DNA of 59,534 nucleotides, taken from Solirubrobacter deserti (lineage in GTDB: Bacteria > Actinomycetota > Thermoleophilia > Solirubrobacterales > Solirubrobacteraceae). Positions within the stretch are counted from its first letter, which is position 1. The number at the start of each line of letters is the position of its first letter. Of the stretch, positions 1 through 10,337 are shown in pieces. The notes beneath the pieces are model-generated. The model did not search any database and was not told the origin of the DNA. It saw only the letters and a program-made list of their open reading frames with translations. Where the stretch lies: contig NZ_JAPCID010000050.1 in assembly GCF_027587175.1 (NCBI RefSeq), positions 1 through 59,534 on the forward strand. The letters run 5' to 3'. The translations under genes were made by a program, and so were the position numbers.

Positions 1-772
1 CGCGGTCGCCGCCGCCGGCCTCGCCGCGGCCGCCGTCGTCGCGATCGCCGCGCTGCCCGGCGCCGACCACGCGCCCGCGCCCGTCGCGAGCCTTGCCGAG
101 CGCGCCTTCGCCGCCACGGCGCCCAAGCCGGACTTCATCACCTACACGGAGACGACCACCGTCCAGACCGGCGACAACCCGCGGCTGGAGAGCTACGACA
201 AGCTGCGCCAGTGGCAGTACCGCGACCGGATGCACAACTTCATGGAGACGCGGCAGCCGCGCGGCGAGTGGGTCTACGAGCACGACCAGAACGGCGGCAC
301 GTTCCGGACGCTGATCAACAGCGACCAGCGGGGCCAGGAGCTGCAGGTGACCCGCAAGACCGACCCGGGCTGGAACCAGGAGGAGCTCGAACACGGCTTC
401 AAGGTCGGCGTCACGACCCTGGTGGACCGCTTCCGCGAGGCGATCCGCGGCGCGCAGGAGCTGGGGATGACGACGTTCAACGGCAAGGCCGCCCGGGCGT
501 ACCGCGTGCCCGAGGGGACCGGCGGCCGGCGGCTGCCCGGCGACACCACGTACTACGTCGACCCGGAGAACGCGATGCCGCTCGGCAGCGTCATCAAGCT
601 CACCATGCACGAGCCGAAGGTCGTCGACGGCAAGCCCGTCAACGGCGAGCCGACCGGCTCGCTGACGATCACGACCACCGTCGACCGCTACGAGCAGCTC
701 GAGGCCACGCCCGAGAACTTGGCCAAGCTCGACGCGCCGAACATCGACGCGGCGCAGCGCGAGCAGCGCTAA
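1..772 (+). CDS. Membrane-anchored extracytoplasmic protein, anti-sigma-like (5' partial)
   Basis: The reading frame is open from base 2 and stops at TAA 770-772, so the true start lies left of the window. The visible part begins with an Ala/Val-rich hydrophobic segment (about residues 1-20), then a short Ala/Pro linker and about 230 residues of soluble sequence ending in EQR. An ATG at 230 exists, but coding clearly runs upstream of it. The layout (one membrane helix, a linker ending ASLAERAFAA, then a beta-rich outer domain) closely parallels the protein at 53677-54567, which sits behind an ECF sigma gene. I infer an anti-sigma or lipoprotein-carrier-like sensor role. No family was identified with certainty. 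Confidence 0.6.
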   Translation, partial: AVAAAGLAAAAVVAIAALPGADHAPAPVASLAERAFAATAPKPDFITYTETTTVQTGDNPRLESYDKLRQWQYRDRMHNFMETRQPRGEWVYEHDQNGGTFRTLINSDQRGQELQVTRKTDPGWNQEELEHGFKVGVTTLVDRFREAIRGAQELGMTTFNGKAARAYRVPEGTGGRRLPGDTTYYVDPENAMPLGSVIKLTMHEPKVVDGKPVNGEPTGSLTITTTVDRYEQLEATPENLAKLDAPNIDAAQREQR

Positions 773-1077
773 CGCGAGAACGGGCCGGCGGCGACGCCGG
801 CCGCTCCGCCGTCGATCTCCTCCGGTGCAACTTCCGACCATCCGCCTTCGAGCAGGGAGGCATGGTGGTCGGAATGGCGAATGGCAAGGGTGCCGATGAA
901 CACGCCCTTCGTCTGCTTGCGCATCACCGCGTACCACAGCGTGCTCGCGTCCCGGTCCCCGCGCACGGGGTGCCACGGGCGCGGCGGTGGGTCGTTCCCG
1001 TCCGCGATCCCGGTCTCTACGAGCCGGTTCAGGGTCGCGATCTGACCCGTTGTCGTGTCGATGAAGAACGCGCTCAC
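769..1077 (-). CDS. Small hypothetical protein, about 102 aa
   Basis: Reverse-strand frame from GTG at 1077 to TAG at 771-769, starting VSAFFIDTTTGQIATL. Third codon positions are almost all G or C, as expected for a real gene here, and no transmembrane segment is visible. The GTG lies 8 nt after a perfect TANNNT hexamer (TACCCT), the leaderless-start pattern seen across the window; this is why it is preferred to the ATG at 1101. Its stop overlaps the stop of the upstream convergent gene by 4 nt. Its start overlaps the likely start of the divergent recombinase gene by about 20 nt, so one of those two starts may be wrong. Function not recognised. Confidence 0.5.
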   Translation of the reverse strand: MSAFFIDTTTGQIATLNRLVETGIADGNDPPPRPWHPVRGDRDASTLWYAVMRKQTKGVFIGTLAIRHSDHHASLLEGGWSEVAPEEIDGGAAGVAAGPFSR

Positions 1078-1993
1078 ACCATCTGAGGGTACGGCGGCCA
1101 TCTCCGAGCCCTGGCGCGCGGCGCTGCGCACCTTCGACGCCGACCTCCAAAGACGCGGGGCGGCCGAACGCACCCGCAAGGCCTACGGGACCGACGCCGC
1201 GGAGCTGGCGGCCTGGGCGACGGCGAACGGCCTCGAACCGACGGAGGTCGACTACAAGGCCCTCAGGCGCTGGGCCGCCCGCCTGTCCCAGAAGGGCGCG
1301 GCCCCCCGCACGATGGCGCGCAAGCTCGCGTCCACGCGCAGTCTCTTCCGCTCCCTGCTCGAGCACGGCGAGATCACGGCCAACCCGGCGGACCTGCTGC
1401 CCGCGCCCAAGCTCCCGCACAGCCTCCCGAAGACGCTCAAGCCCGAGGACATCGAGCGGCTGCTGGAGAAGATCCCGGCCAGCACGCCGCTCGAGATGCG
1501 CGACCGCGCCCTCTTCGAGCTCGCCTACAGCTCCGGCCTCAGAGCCGAGGAGCTCGTCGATCTCGACACGACTTCGATCGAATTCGACAACGAGCAGGTA
1601 CGCGTCGAGGGCAAAGGCGCCAAGACGCGCTTCGTGCCCGTGGGGGAGCCCGCGCTGCGCACCATCACCGCCTACCTCGAGCGCGCGCGGCCCGCGCTGC
1701 TCTCAGCGGACCAGGATCCGGCGCTTTTTCTGTCCAAAAGCGGTCGCAGGCTGTCGACGAGCGATGTTCGGCGCCGACTTCGGGTATGGGCAAAGCATGC
1801 CGCGACGCAGACCGGCGTCCACCCGCACGCACTCAGGCACTCCTTCGCCACCCACCTGTTGGATGGAGGCGCGGATCTCCGCGCGATCCAGGCGATGCTG
1901 GGGCACGCGAGTATCTCGACGACCCAGGTCTACACTCGGGTAGAGTCAGCGCGGCTGCGGGCGGCGTACGCAAAGAGCCACCCGCGCGCTTAA
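1055..1993 (+). CDS. Tyrosine recombinase, XerC/XerD type
   Basis: A 312-residue site-specific recombinase, the usual size for Xer proteins that resolve chromosome dimers at dif. The N-terminal SAM-like core-binding domain covers about residues 18-115 and the catalytic domain about 125-310. All six catalytic residues are visible: R163 (SGLRAEE), K187 (EGKGAK), H258 and R261 (HALRH), H284 (LGHAS) and nucleophile Y293 (QVYTRV). The start is GTG 1055 or ATG 1061; neither has a clear Shine-Dalgarno sequence. It lies just upstream of a WhiG/FliA-type sigma gene, resembling the actinobacterial chromosome order in which a Xer gene and whiG are neighbours (from memory). With no integrase-style context, a housekeeping role is likelier than a phage integrase. 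Confidence 0.88.
   Translation: MSMKNALTPSEGTAAISEPWRAALRTFDADLQRRGAAERTRKAYGTDAAELAAWATANGLEPTEVDYKALRRWAARLSQKGAAPRTMARKLASTRSLFRSLLEHGEITANPADLLPAPKLPHSLPKTLKPEDIERLLEKIPASTPLEMRDRALFELAYSSGLRAEELVDLDTTSIEFDNEQVRVEGKGAKTRFVPVGEPALRTITAYLERARPALLSADQDPALFLSKSGRRLSTSDVRRRLRVWAKHAATQTGVHPHALRHSFATHLLDGGADLRAIQAMLGHASISTTQVYTRVESARLRAAYAKSHPRA
1086..1091 (-). promoter_or_regulatory. -10 element of a leaderless promoter
   Basis: TACCCT on the reverse strand, 8 nt before the GTG at 1077. It matches the actinobacterial -10 pattern TANNNT at leaderless spacing. Confidence 0.4.
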
Positions 1994-2010
1994 GGGAATA
2001 AGGGGCCGTT

Positions 2011-2796
2011 CTGGAGACCAACGTCAAAGCGATCGAGCTGAAGGAGCTATGGACCGTCTACAAGACGGACGGCTCTGACCGCGCACGTGAGCAGCTCGTC
2101 GTCGCTTACTCACCACTCGTCAAGTACGTCGCCGGCCGCATGTCCTCGGGTCTGCCGGCGCACGTCGAAGAAGCCGACCTGATCTCGTACGGCCTCCTGG
2201 GCCTGATCAACGCGATCGAGCGCTTCGACCTCTCGCGCGACATCAAGTTCGAGACGTACGCGATCACGCGGATCAAGGGCGCGATCATCGACGAGCTGCG
2301 CGCCCTGGACTGGGTGCCGCGCTCCGTCCGGGCCCGCGCCCGCGAGATCGAGAAGGTCCACGCCAAGCTCGAGCACCGGCTGCACCGCGCTCCCACCGAC
2401 GAGGAGATGGCGCGCGAGCTCGGGATCACCAACGACGAGTTCCAGGAGTCGCTGGTCAAGATCTCGACCTCGACCGTCGTCGCCCTGGACGAGCTGTGGG
2501 CCGTCAGCGACTCCTCCGGCGACTCCGTCTCGCTGCTGGACACGCTGCAGGACCCGGACGCGCCGGACCCCGAGGCGCTGCTGGCGCAGTCCGAGCTCAA
2601 GGATCGGCTGGCGGACGCGATCGCGGCGCTGCCCGAGCGCGAGAAACTCGTCATCGCCCTCTACTACTACGAGAACCTGACGCTGCGAGAGATCGGCGAG
2701 GTTCTCGGCGTCACCGAATCGCGCATCTCGCAGCTGCACACGAAGGCCGTCCTGCGCCTGAAGTCGCGGCTCCAGACCGAGAACCTACGCGACTAA
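2011..2796 (+). CDS. RNA polymerase sigma factor, FliA/WhiG family, probable CTG start
   Basis: The protein has sigma regions 2, 3 and 4 in order: region 2 from about residue 23 (SPLVKYVAGRM ... ADLISYGLLGLINAIERF ... KFETYAITRIKGAIIDELR), region 3 after DWVPRSVRARAREIEKVH, and region 4 with a helix-turn-helix (LTLREIGEVLGVTESRISQLH). This matches SigD/FliA/WhiG. An ATG at 2140 would cut off half of region 2. In-frame upstream sequence encodes the expected N-terminus (ELKELWTVYK), but there is no ATG, GTG or TTG between the in-frame stop at 1999-2001 and 2140. The best start is CTG 2011, preceded by AGGGG with 5-nt spacing. In actinobacteria such factors control development or motility; no such targets are visible here. 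Confidence 0.85.
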   Translation: METNVKAIELKELWTVYKTDGSDRAREQLVVAYSPLVKYVAGRMSSGLPAHVEEADLISYGLLGLINAIERFDLSRDIKFETYAITRIKGAIIDELRALDWVPRSVRARAREIEKVHAKLEHRLHRAPTDEEMARELGITNDEFQESLVKISTSTVVALDELWAVSDSSGDSVSLLDTLQDPDAPDPEALLAQSELKDRLADAIAALPEREKLVIALYYYENLTLREIGEVLGVTESRISQLHTKAVLRLKSRLQTENLRD

Positions 2797-2797
2797 C

Positions 2798-2825
2798 GTC
2801 ACAAGCGCGAAACACCCTGTAGCGT
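2798..2825 (+). promoter_or_regulatory. Possible promoter for the EF-G-like gene
   Basis: GTCACA (2798-2803), 16-nt spacer, TAGCGT (2820-2825). The -10 fits TANNNT; the -35 matches TTGACA at 4 of 6 positions. It lies in the 65-bp gap before the GTPase gene, whose start also has a GGAG ribosome binding site. Confidence 0.35.
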
Positions 2826-2861
2826 TCCTCTCAACCTTCCTGGGAGAGAGGAGCGCCAGGC

Positions 2862-4925
2862 ATGCCGCACGCCGCAGACAGGATTCGCAACGTGGCCCTA
2901 GTCGGCCACCGAGGGAGCGGGAAGACGTCGTTGCACGAAGCCTTGTTGTTCGAGGCCGGAGCGACGACGAGGCTCGGCTCGGTGGCTGACGGCACCACGG
3001 TCTCTGACGCCGACGAGGACGAGAAGTCCCGTGGCATGTCGATCTCCGCGTCGCTCGCCTCGTTCGAGTGGCGCGACGTGAAGGTCAACCTGATCGACAC
3101 CCCCGGCGAGCCCAGCTTCATCGCCGACGCCCTCGGCGCCCTGCGCGTATGCGAGTCCGCGATCTTCGTGGTCAACGGCGTGATGGGCGTCGAGGTCTCC
3201 ACGCGCCGGCTGTGGGAGCGCGCGCAGGAACTGCACGTCGCCCGGCTCGTCTACGTGAACATGCTCGACCGCGAGCGGGCGGACTTCTTCCGGACGCTCG
3301 ACTCGCTCAAGGAGGCGTTCGGTCCGCACGTGGTCGCGACCGAGATCCCGATCGGCGCCGAGCATGACCTCACGGGCCTCATCGACCTCGTCGACATGAA
3401 GGCCTACCGGTACGACGCGGAGGGCAACTGCACGGAGATCCCGATCCCGGATGATCTGGCCGACCAGGCGCAGGAGTACCGCGAGAAGCTCATGGACGAG
3501 GTCGCCGAGAACTCCGAGGCGCTGATGGAGCGCTACCTGGAGGGCGACGAGATCTCCCACGACGAGATCGTCCACGCGCTCGAGGAGGGCACGGACACCG
3601 GCCACATCTTCCCGGTCACGTGCGGCGTGGCGACCACGCGGCTGGGCGTGAACCGGCTGCTGGACGCGATCATGGACGACCTCCCGAGCCCCGCCCAGCA
3701 CGAGCGGATCACGGTCGAGGAGGGCTTCGAGCTCGAGCCCGACCCCGAGGGCGAGATGTTCGCCTACGTGTTCAAGACGCGCGCCGACCCGTTCGCGGGC
3801 CGCATCAACCTCTTCCGCGTCTATCAGGGCACGATGACGCACGACACGCAGGTGATGAACACCCGCACCCATCACAAGGAGCGTGTCGGCCAGCTGCTCG
3901 TCCCGCGCGGGAAGGACGTCAGCCACGCGGACGAGTTCGGGCCGGGCGACATCGGCGCGGTGGCCAAGCTCAAGGAGACGCACGCGGGCGACTGGCTCGC
4001 CGCGCGCGACCAGCCGATCCACATGCCGCGCATCAAGCTGCCCGCGCCGGTCATGGCCTTTGCCATGGAGCCCAAGAACAAGGGCGACGAGGACAAGGTC
4101 TACACCGCCCTGCGGCGCCTGCAGGAGGAGGACCCGACGATCGACCTGCACCGCGACGAGCAGACGGGCGAGCAGATCGTCGCCGGCCTGTCGCAGATCC
4201 ACGTCGAGGTGATCATCGACCGGATGAAGTCGCGCTTCGGCGCCGAGGTCACGCTCAAGCCACCGCGCGTGCCCTACCAGGAGACGATCCGCGGCACCGC
4301 CAAGGCGCACGGGCGCCACAAGAAGCAGACGGGCGGCCGCGGCCAGTTCGGGGACTGCCACATCACCGTCGAACCGTGCCCCGACGCCGACTTCGAGTTC
4401 GTCAACGCGATCAAGGGCGGCGTGATCCCACAGGGCTTCATCCCGGCGGTCGAGAAGGGCGTGCTCGAGGCGATGCGCAGCGGCGCCGTGGCCGGCTACC
4501 CGGTCAAGGGCGTGCGGGTCACGCTGTTCGACGGCTCCTATCACACGGTGGACTCGTCGGAGATGGCGTTCAAGATGGCCGGCAGCATCGCCATGAAGGA
4601 GGCGATGTCGCAGTGCACGCCCGTGCTGCTGGAGCCGATCATGCTCGCCACCTGCTCCGTTCCGGACGAGTCGGTCGGTGACGTGATGGGCGATCTGAGC
4701 TCCCGTCGCGGGCGCCCGCTGGGCACCGAGGCCGTGGGCGGCATGACCGAGGTCAAGGCCGAGGTGCCGATGAGCGAGATGCTCTCCTACGCGCCCGACC
4801 TGCGCGCGATCACCGGCGGCCAGGGCGAGTACACGCTCGAGTTCTTGCGCTACGAGGAGATTCCCGCGCACCTCGCGCAGAAGGTCGCCGACAAGGCGCG
4901 CGAGGAAGCCGAAGCAGTGGCTTAG
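2862..4925 (+). CDS. Elongation factor G-like protein (EF-G2 / FusA2 type)
   Basis: A 687-residue translational GTPase with all EF-G domains: G domain (about 1-270), domain II, domain III, domain IV (RGTAKAHGRHKKQTGGRGQF onwards) and domain V to the end. The P-loop is GHRGSGKTSL (15-24) and G3 is DTPGEPSF. The G4 motif reads NMLD rather than the canonical NKxD, and the P-loop differs from the EF-G form AHIDAGKTT. This pattern marks the EF-G2 paralogue common in actinobacteria rather than the essential FusA; mycobacterial EF-G2 is reported to bind nucleotide but lack ribosome-dependent GTPase activity (from memory). No rpsL, rpsG or tuf genes adjoin it, agreeing with a paralogue. The ATG start has a GAGAGGAG ribosome binding site. 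Biological role unclear. Confidence 0.88.
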   Translation: MPHAADRIRNVALVGHRGSGKTSLHEALLFEAGATTRLGSVADGTTVSDADEDEKSRGMSISASLASFEWRDVKVNLIDTPGEPSFIADALGALRVCESAIFVVNGVMGVEVSTRRLWERAQELHVARLVYVNMLDRERADFFRTLDSLKEAFGPHVVATEIPIGAEHDLTGLIDLVDMKAYRYDAEGNCTEIPIPDDLADQAQEYREKLMDEVAENSEALMERYLEGDEISHDEIVHALEEGTDTGHIFPVTCGVATTRLGVNRLLDAIMDDLPSPAQHERITVEEGFELEPDPEGEMFAYVFKTRADPFAGRINLFRVYQGTMTHDTQVMNTRTHHKERVGQLLVPRGKDVSHADEFGPGDIGAVAKLKETHAGDWLAARDQPIHMPRIKLPAPVMAFAMEPKNKGDEDKVYTALRRLQEEDPTIDLHRDEQTGEQIVAGLSQIHVEVIIDRMKSRFGAEVTLKPPRVPYQETIRGTAKAHGRHKKQTGGRGQFGDCHITVEPCPDADFEFVNAIKGGVIPQGFIPAVEKGVLEAMRSGAVAGYPVKGVRVTLFDGSYHTVDSSEMAFKMAGSIAMKEAMSQCTPVLLEPIMLATCSVPDESVGDVMGDLSSRRGRPLGTEAVGGMTEVKAEVPMSEMLSYAPDLRAITGGQGEYTLEFLRYEEIPAHLAQKVADKAREEAEAVA

Positions 4926-4945
4926 CGAGGCCACGAGCGGTGTGA

Positions 4946-4982
4946 GAACCATGTGCGCGGACGAAGTCCGCGGGCGTGGTTC
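4946..4982 (+). terminator. Strong hairpin after the EF-G-like gene
   Basis: Inner stem CGCGGAC (4956-4962) / GTCCGCG (4966-4972) with a GAA loop, and outer stem GAACCA (4946-4951) / TGGTTC (4977-4982), separated by a 4x4 internal loop. It begins 20 nt after the stop codon and has no U-tract, as is usual for actinobacterial terminators. A structured regulatory leader for the next gene is the alternative. Confidence 0.5.
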
Positions 4983-4991
4983 GAGCGTTGC

Positions 4992-5027
4992 GGAGGGGTG
5001 GGGCGCCGTTGCTAGCCTCACCCCTCC
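4992..5027 (+). promoter_or_regulatory. Inverted repeat over the start region of the next gene
   Basis: A 9-bp perfect inverted repeat, GGAGGGGTG (4992-5000) and CACCCCTCC (5019-5027), ends 3 nt before the ATG at 5031 and encloses TAGCCT (5013-5018), a possible -10. As DNA it could be an operator; as RNA it would fold just before the start codon. Confidence 0.35.
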
Positions 5028-5030
5028 GGC

Positions 5031-5762
5031 ATGGCGCGTACCAGGGACATTCGCACGAACCAGCTCGACGTCGCCTGCGACATCTGCGGGCGCACGCTGC
5101 TGCGTGGCGAGCACCCCGAGCACTACCTCGCCGGCGGTGAGCGCAAGACGGTCTGCGACCTCTGCATCACGCGCGCGCAGCACGAAGGCTGGATTCGCGA
5201 GTCGGGCGCCGACGACCTCGAGCTGCGCCATCCGCGCCACGAGGGGCGCGGCTTCATCGAGCGCTTCCGCGGACGGCGCGACCGCGCCGCCGCGCGCCAG
5301 GAGGTCGCCGAGGAGTCGGCGGTCGTCTACGAGGCACCGCCCGAGCCGGCCCCACGCCGTGAGCGCGAGCGCGAGCCCGCGCCGCGCCCCGAGCCCGTCC
5401 AGGCACCGCGCTCGGCCTCGCGTCACATCCGCGCCGTCCCGACCAACGCCGAGCTCAAGATGCAGCGCGCGCTCGACGTCTTCAACGCGTCCGACCACAC
5501 GCGCACCGTCGGCGGCGTCGCCCGCTCGCTCGGCGCCCCCGCGGTCTGCGTGCGTCCGCGGCCGGACCGTCCCGCGGTGGTCTCGATCACCGTCATGTGG
5601 GAGCTCTCGTGGTACCGCTTCGAGGTCGACCTGTCCGACGAGGCGGGCGGCGTCCGGCGCGACGCGCAGGGCGACGAGCTGTCCGAGCTGATCCCCGAGG
5701 AGCAGGTGCCGAACGCTGCGGCCGATGAGCGAGGCGCATTGCACCTCCAAATCAACACATGA
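5031..5762 (+). CDS. Zinc-ribbon protein with basic disordered linker, unknown function
   Basis: A 243-residue protein. Residues 16-45 hold two Cys-x-x-Cys pairs (CDIC and CDLC), a likely treble-clef or zinc-ribbon site. A long Pro/Arg/Glu-rich, probably disordered segment follows (about 85-135), then a compact C-terminal domain (about 140-215) containing ELKMQRALDVFNASDHTRTVGGVARSLGAP and a hydrophobic strand VSITVMWELSWYRFEV. It lies between a translation factor and a signalling cluster, which says little about its role. The start has no Shine-Dalgarno site but follows a TAGCCT hexamer by 12 nt. I do not recognise a named family. Confidence 0.7.
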   Translation: MARTRDIRTNQLDVACDICGRTLLRGEHPEHYLAGGERKTVCDLCITRAQHEGWIRESGADDLELRHPRHEGRGFIERFRGRRDRAAARQEVAEESAVVYEAPPEPAPRREREREPAPRPEPVQAPRSASRHIRAVPTNAELKMQRALDVFNASDHTRTVGGVARSLGAPAVCVRPRPDRPAVVSITVMWELSWYRFEVDLSDEAGGVRRDAQGDELSELIPEEQVPNAAADERGALHLQINT

Positions 5763-5789
5763 CCGATCACTTTCCGCACCTCGACGGGC

Positions 5790-5795
5790 TAGGAT
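5790..5795 (+). promoter_or_regulatory. -10 element of a leaderless promoter
   Basis: TAGGAT ends exactly 7 nt before the GTG at 5803, so transcription should begin at or next to the start codon. Confidence 0.5.
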
Positions 5796-5802
5796 CGGCG
5801 CC

Positions 5803-6018
5803 GTGATCTACTGCGTCGTACCCGAGCCACTTGCCGACGAGCTGTACCCGAAGCTCGCGGGCTACTACGAAGACGATCCCAACGTGACGGTCATCGTCGA
5901 CCGCCGCAAGAAGGAACGCCGCTTGCCCGGTTCCACGGGCGGCGGTCAGCGCGAGGTCCGTGATCGCCGTCGTGCGCGCATCACCGGAGACTTCGCGCCC
6001 CTTACTGCGGGCGACTAG
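5803..6018 (+). CDS. Small conserved basic protein (VDRRKKERR type), 71 aa
   Basis: Begins VIYCVVPEPLADELYPKL. An alpha/beta-looking N-terminal half is followed by VTVIVDRRKKERRLPG and a second Arg-rich run (EVRDRRRARIT). Small bacterial proteins with a strand running into a DRRxxxRR motif are widespread and mostly uncharacterised. GTG 5803 is chosen because of the TAGGAT hexamer 7 nt upstream; an in-frame ATG at 5725 would overlap the preceding gene by 38 nt. It converges with the response regulator, with a gap of only 5 nt. Nucleic-acid binding is possible given the charge, but this is inference. Confidence 0.6.
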   Translation: MIYCVVPEPLADELYPKLAGYYEDDPNVTVIVDRRKKERRLPGSTGGGQREVRDRRRARITGDFAPLTAGD

Positions 6019-6023
6019 ACTAG

Positions 6024-7220
6024 TCACCACCGGGCCGAGCTTCGAATCACACGGAGAATCTCGTCGTCAGACGAGCCCTTCGTGATGAAACCGACGGCGC
6101 CCGCGCGCATCATGTCGTACTGAGAGCCCTGCGAGTCGTCGGCGCTGATCGCGACGATCTTCACGTCGGGGAGCCCTTCGCGAATCTCCACGGCGGCGCG
6201 CGCGCCGCCCCCGCCGGGCATGTTGACGTCGAGCAGGACCACGTCCGGCCGCCGGCGCAGCGCGAGGTCCACCGCGCCCTTGGCGTCCTCGGCCTCGCCG
6301 ACGACGTCGAACCCCGGCTCGCGCTTGAGGATCGCGCCCAGCATCAGGCGCGACACGGGGTCATCGTCGGCCAGCACGAGCCGGATTCCCTCTCCGGCGG
6401 CGCCGCCCTGCCCGACGATCGAGCCCGACTGGGTCGCCCGCGCGAGCGCCTCCTCGGCCGCCGCGAGCAGCGCGCGCGGCTCCGGCTCCGAGCCCGTCGT
6501 GACGATCCCGACGCTCACCGTCGCCTCCGCGGCCGCCGCCCGCTCGGCGGCCGCGCGCAGCCGGTTCGCGGCGACGTTCGCGGTCTCCAGCCCCTGCTCG
6601 GGCAGCAGCGCCACGAACTGCGCCGGCCCGTAGCGGTAGAGCGCATCGCCGGAGCGGATCTCCTGAGCGAGCGCCGCGCCGGCGCGCTGGACCGCCTCGT
6701 CTGCGCCTCGCACGCCGATCATGGCCACGCAGTACGCGTGTCCGTAGCGCGTGACCCGCGCGCACACCGCCGCGAGATCCTCATCCAACCGCTGGCGGGA
6801 GCCCGCCCCGGTGGCCGGGTCCTGGCGCAGGTCGCTCGTCATGCGCCGGTGCATGGTCACCAGCCGCTCGGCCGCGATCAGCCCGCGTTCGAGCTCGGCG
6901 GGGTCGGCCGGCTTGGCCAGCACGTCGTCCGCGCCGGCACGCACCGCGTCGCGTGAGGCCTCGGCGTCGACCCGCGCGCTCAGGATCATGATGTACGTGT
7001 AGCCGCCGCCCTCGAGCGAGCGGATGCGCCGCGTCAGCTCGGTCCCGTCCAGACCGGGCATCGCCCAGTCGGTGATCACGACCTCGGCGCGGTCAGCTTC
7101 GTAACGCCGCCAGCCGTCGTTGCCGTCCTCGGCCTCGACCACCTCGTGCCCGAGGCGGCGGATGGTCGACGCGACCATCAGGCGCGTGCCCGGCTCGTCA
7201 TCGACGATCAGAATTTTCAT
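6024..7220 (-). CDS. Response regulator with REC, degenerate GGDEF and second REC domain
   Basis: 398 residues in three parts. REC1 (about 1-120) has the acidic pair VDDEP and phospho-acceptor D51 (VVITDWAMPG). A GGDEF-fold domain follows (about 130-265), in which the catalytic GGEEF position reads RYGPAQF, so it should not make c-di-GMP. REC2 (about 280-395) has LVLADDDP and acceptor VVLLDVNMPGGGG. There is no DNA-binding output. It is divergent from the hybrid kinase gene across a 54-bp gap and is probably a phosphorelay or c-di-GMP-related partner of it. The ATG has a plausible site (GAAGGTCA). REC2 is clearly related to the separate REC protein at 12986-13339. Confidence 0.88.
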   Translation of the reverse strand: MKILIVDDEPGTRLMVASTIRRLGHEVVEAEDGNDGWRRYEADRAEVVITDWAMPGLDGTELTRRIRSLEGGGYTYIMILSARVDAEASRDAVRAGADDVLAKPADPAELERGLIAAERLVTMHRRMTSDLRQDPATGAGSRQRLDEDLAAVCARVTRYGHAYCVAMIGVRGADEAVQRAGAALAQEIRSGDALYRYGPAQFVALLPEQGLETANVAANRLRAAAERAAAAEATVSVGIVTTGSEPEPRALLAAAEEALARATQSGSIVGQGGAAGEGIRLVLADDDPVSRLMLGAILKREPGFDVVGEAEDAKGAVDLALRRRPDVVLLDVNMPGGGGARAAVEIREGLPDVKIVAISADDSQGSQYDMMRAGAVGFITKGSSDDEILRVIRSSARW

Positions 7221-7274
7221 TGACCTTCACGCCGACTACGGCTTCGGCGCCTTTTAGCCGATGGATGGTATGAG

Positions 7275-10333
<3,059 letters not shown>

Positions 10334-10337
<4 letters not shown>

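Noticed and set aside
2898-5750. Very long reverse-strand open frame (about 950 codons) opposite the EF-G-like gene
   Set aside because: It is the antisense shadow that high third-position GC produces. The forward frame has clear EF-G domains. The same applies to long reverse frames at 7254-10169, 10049-12967 and 44274-47645.
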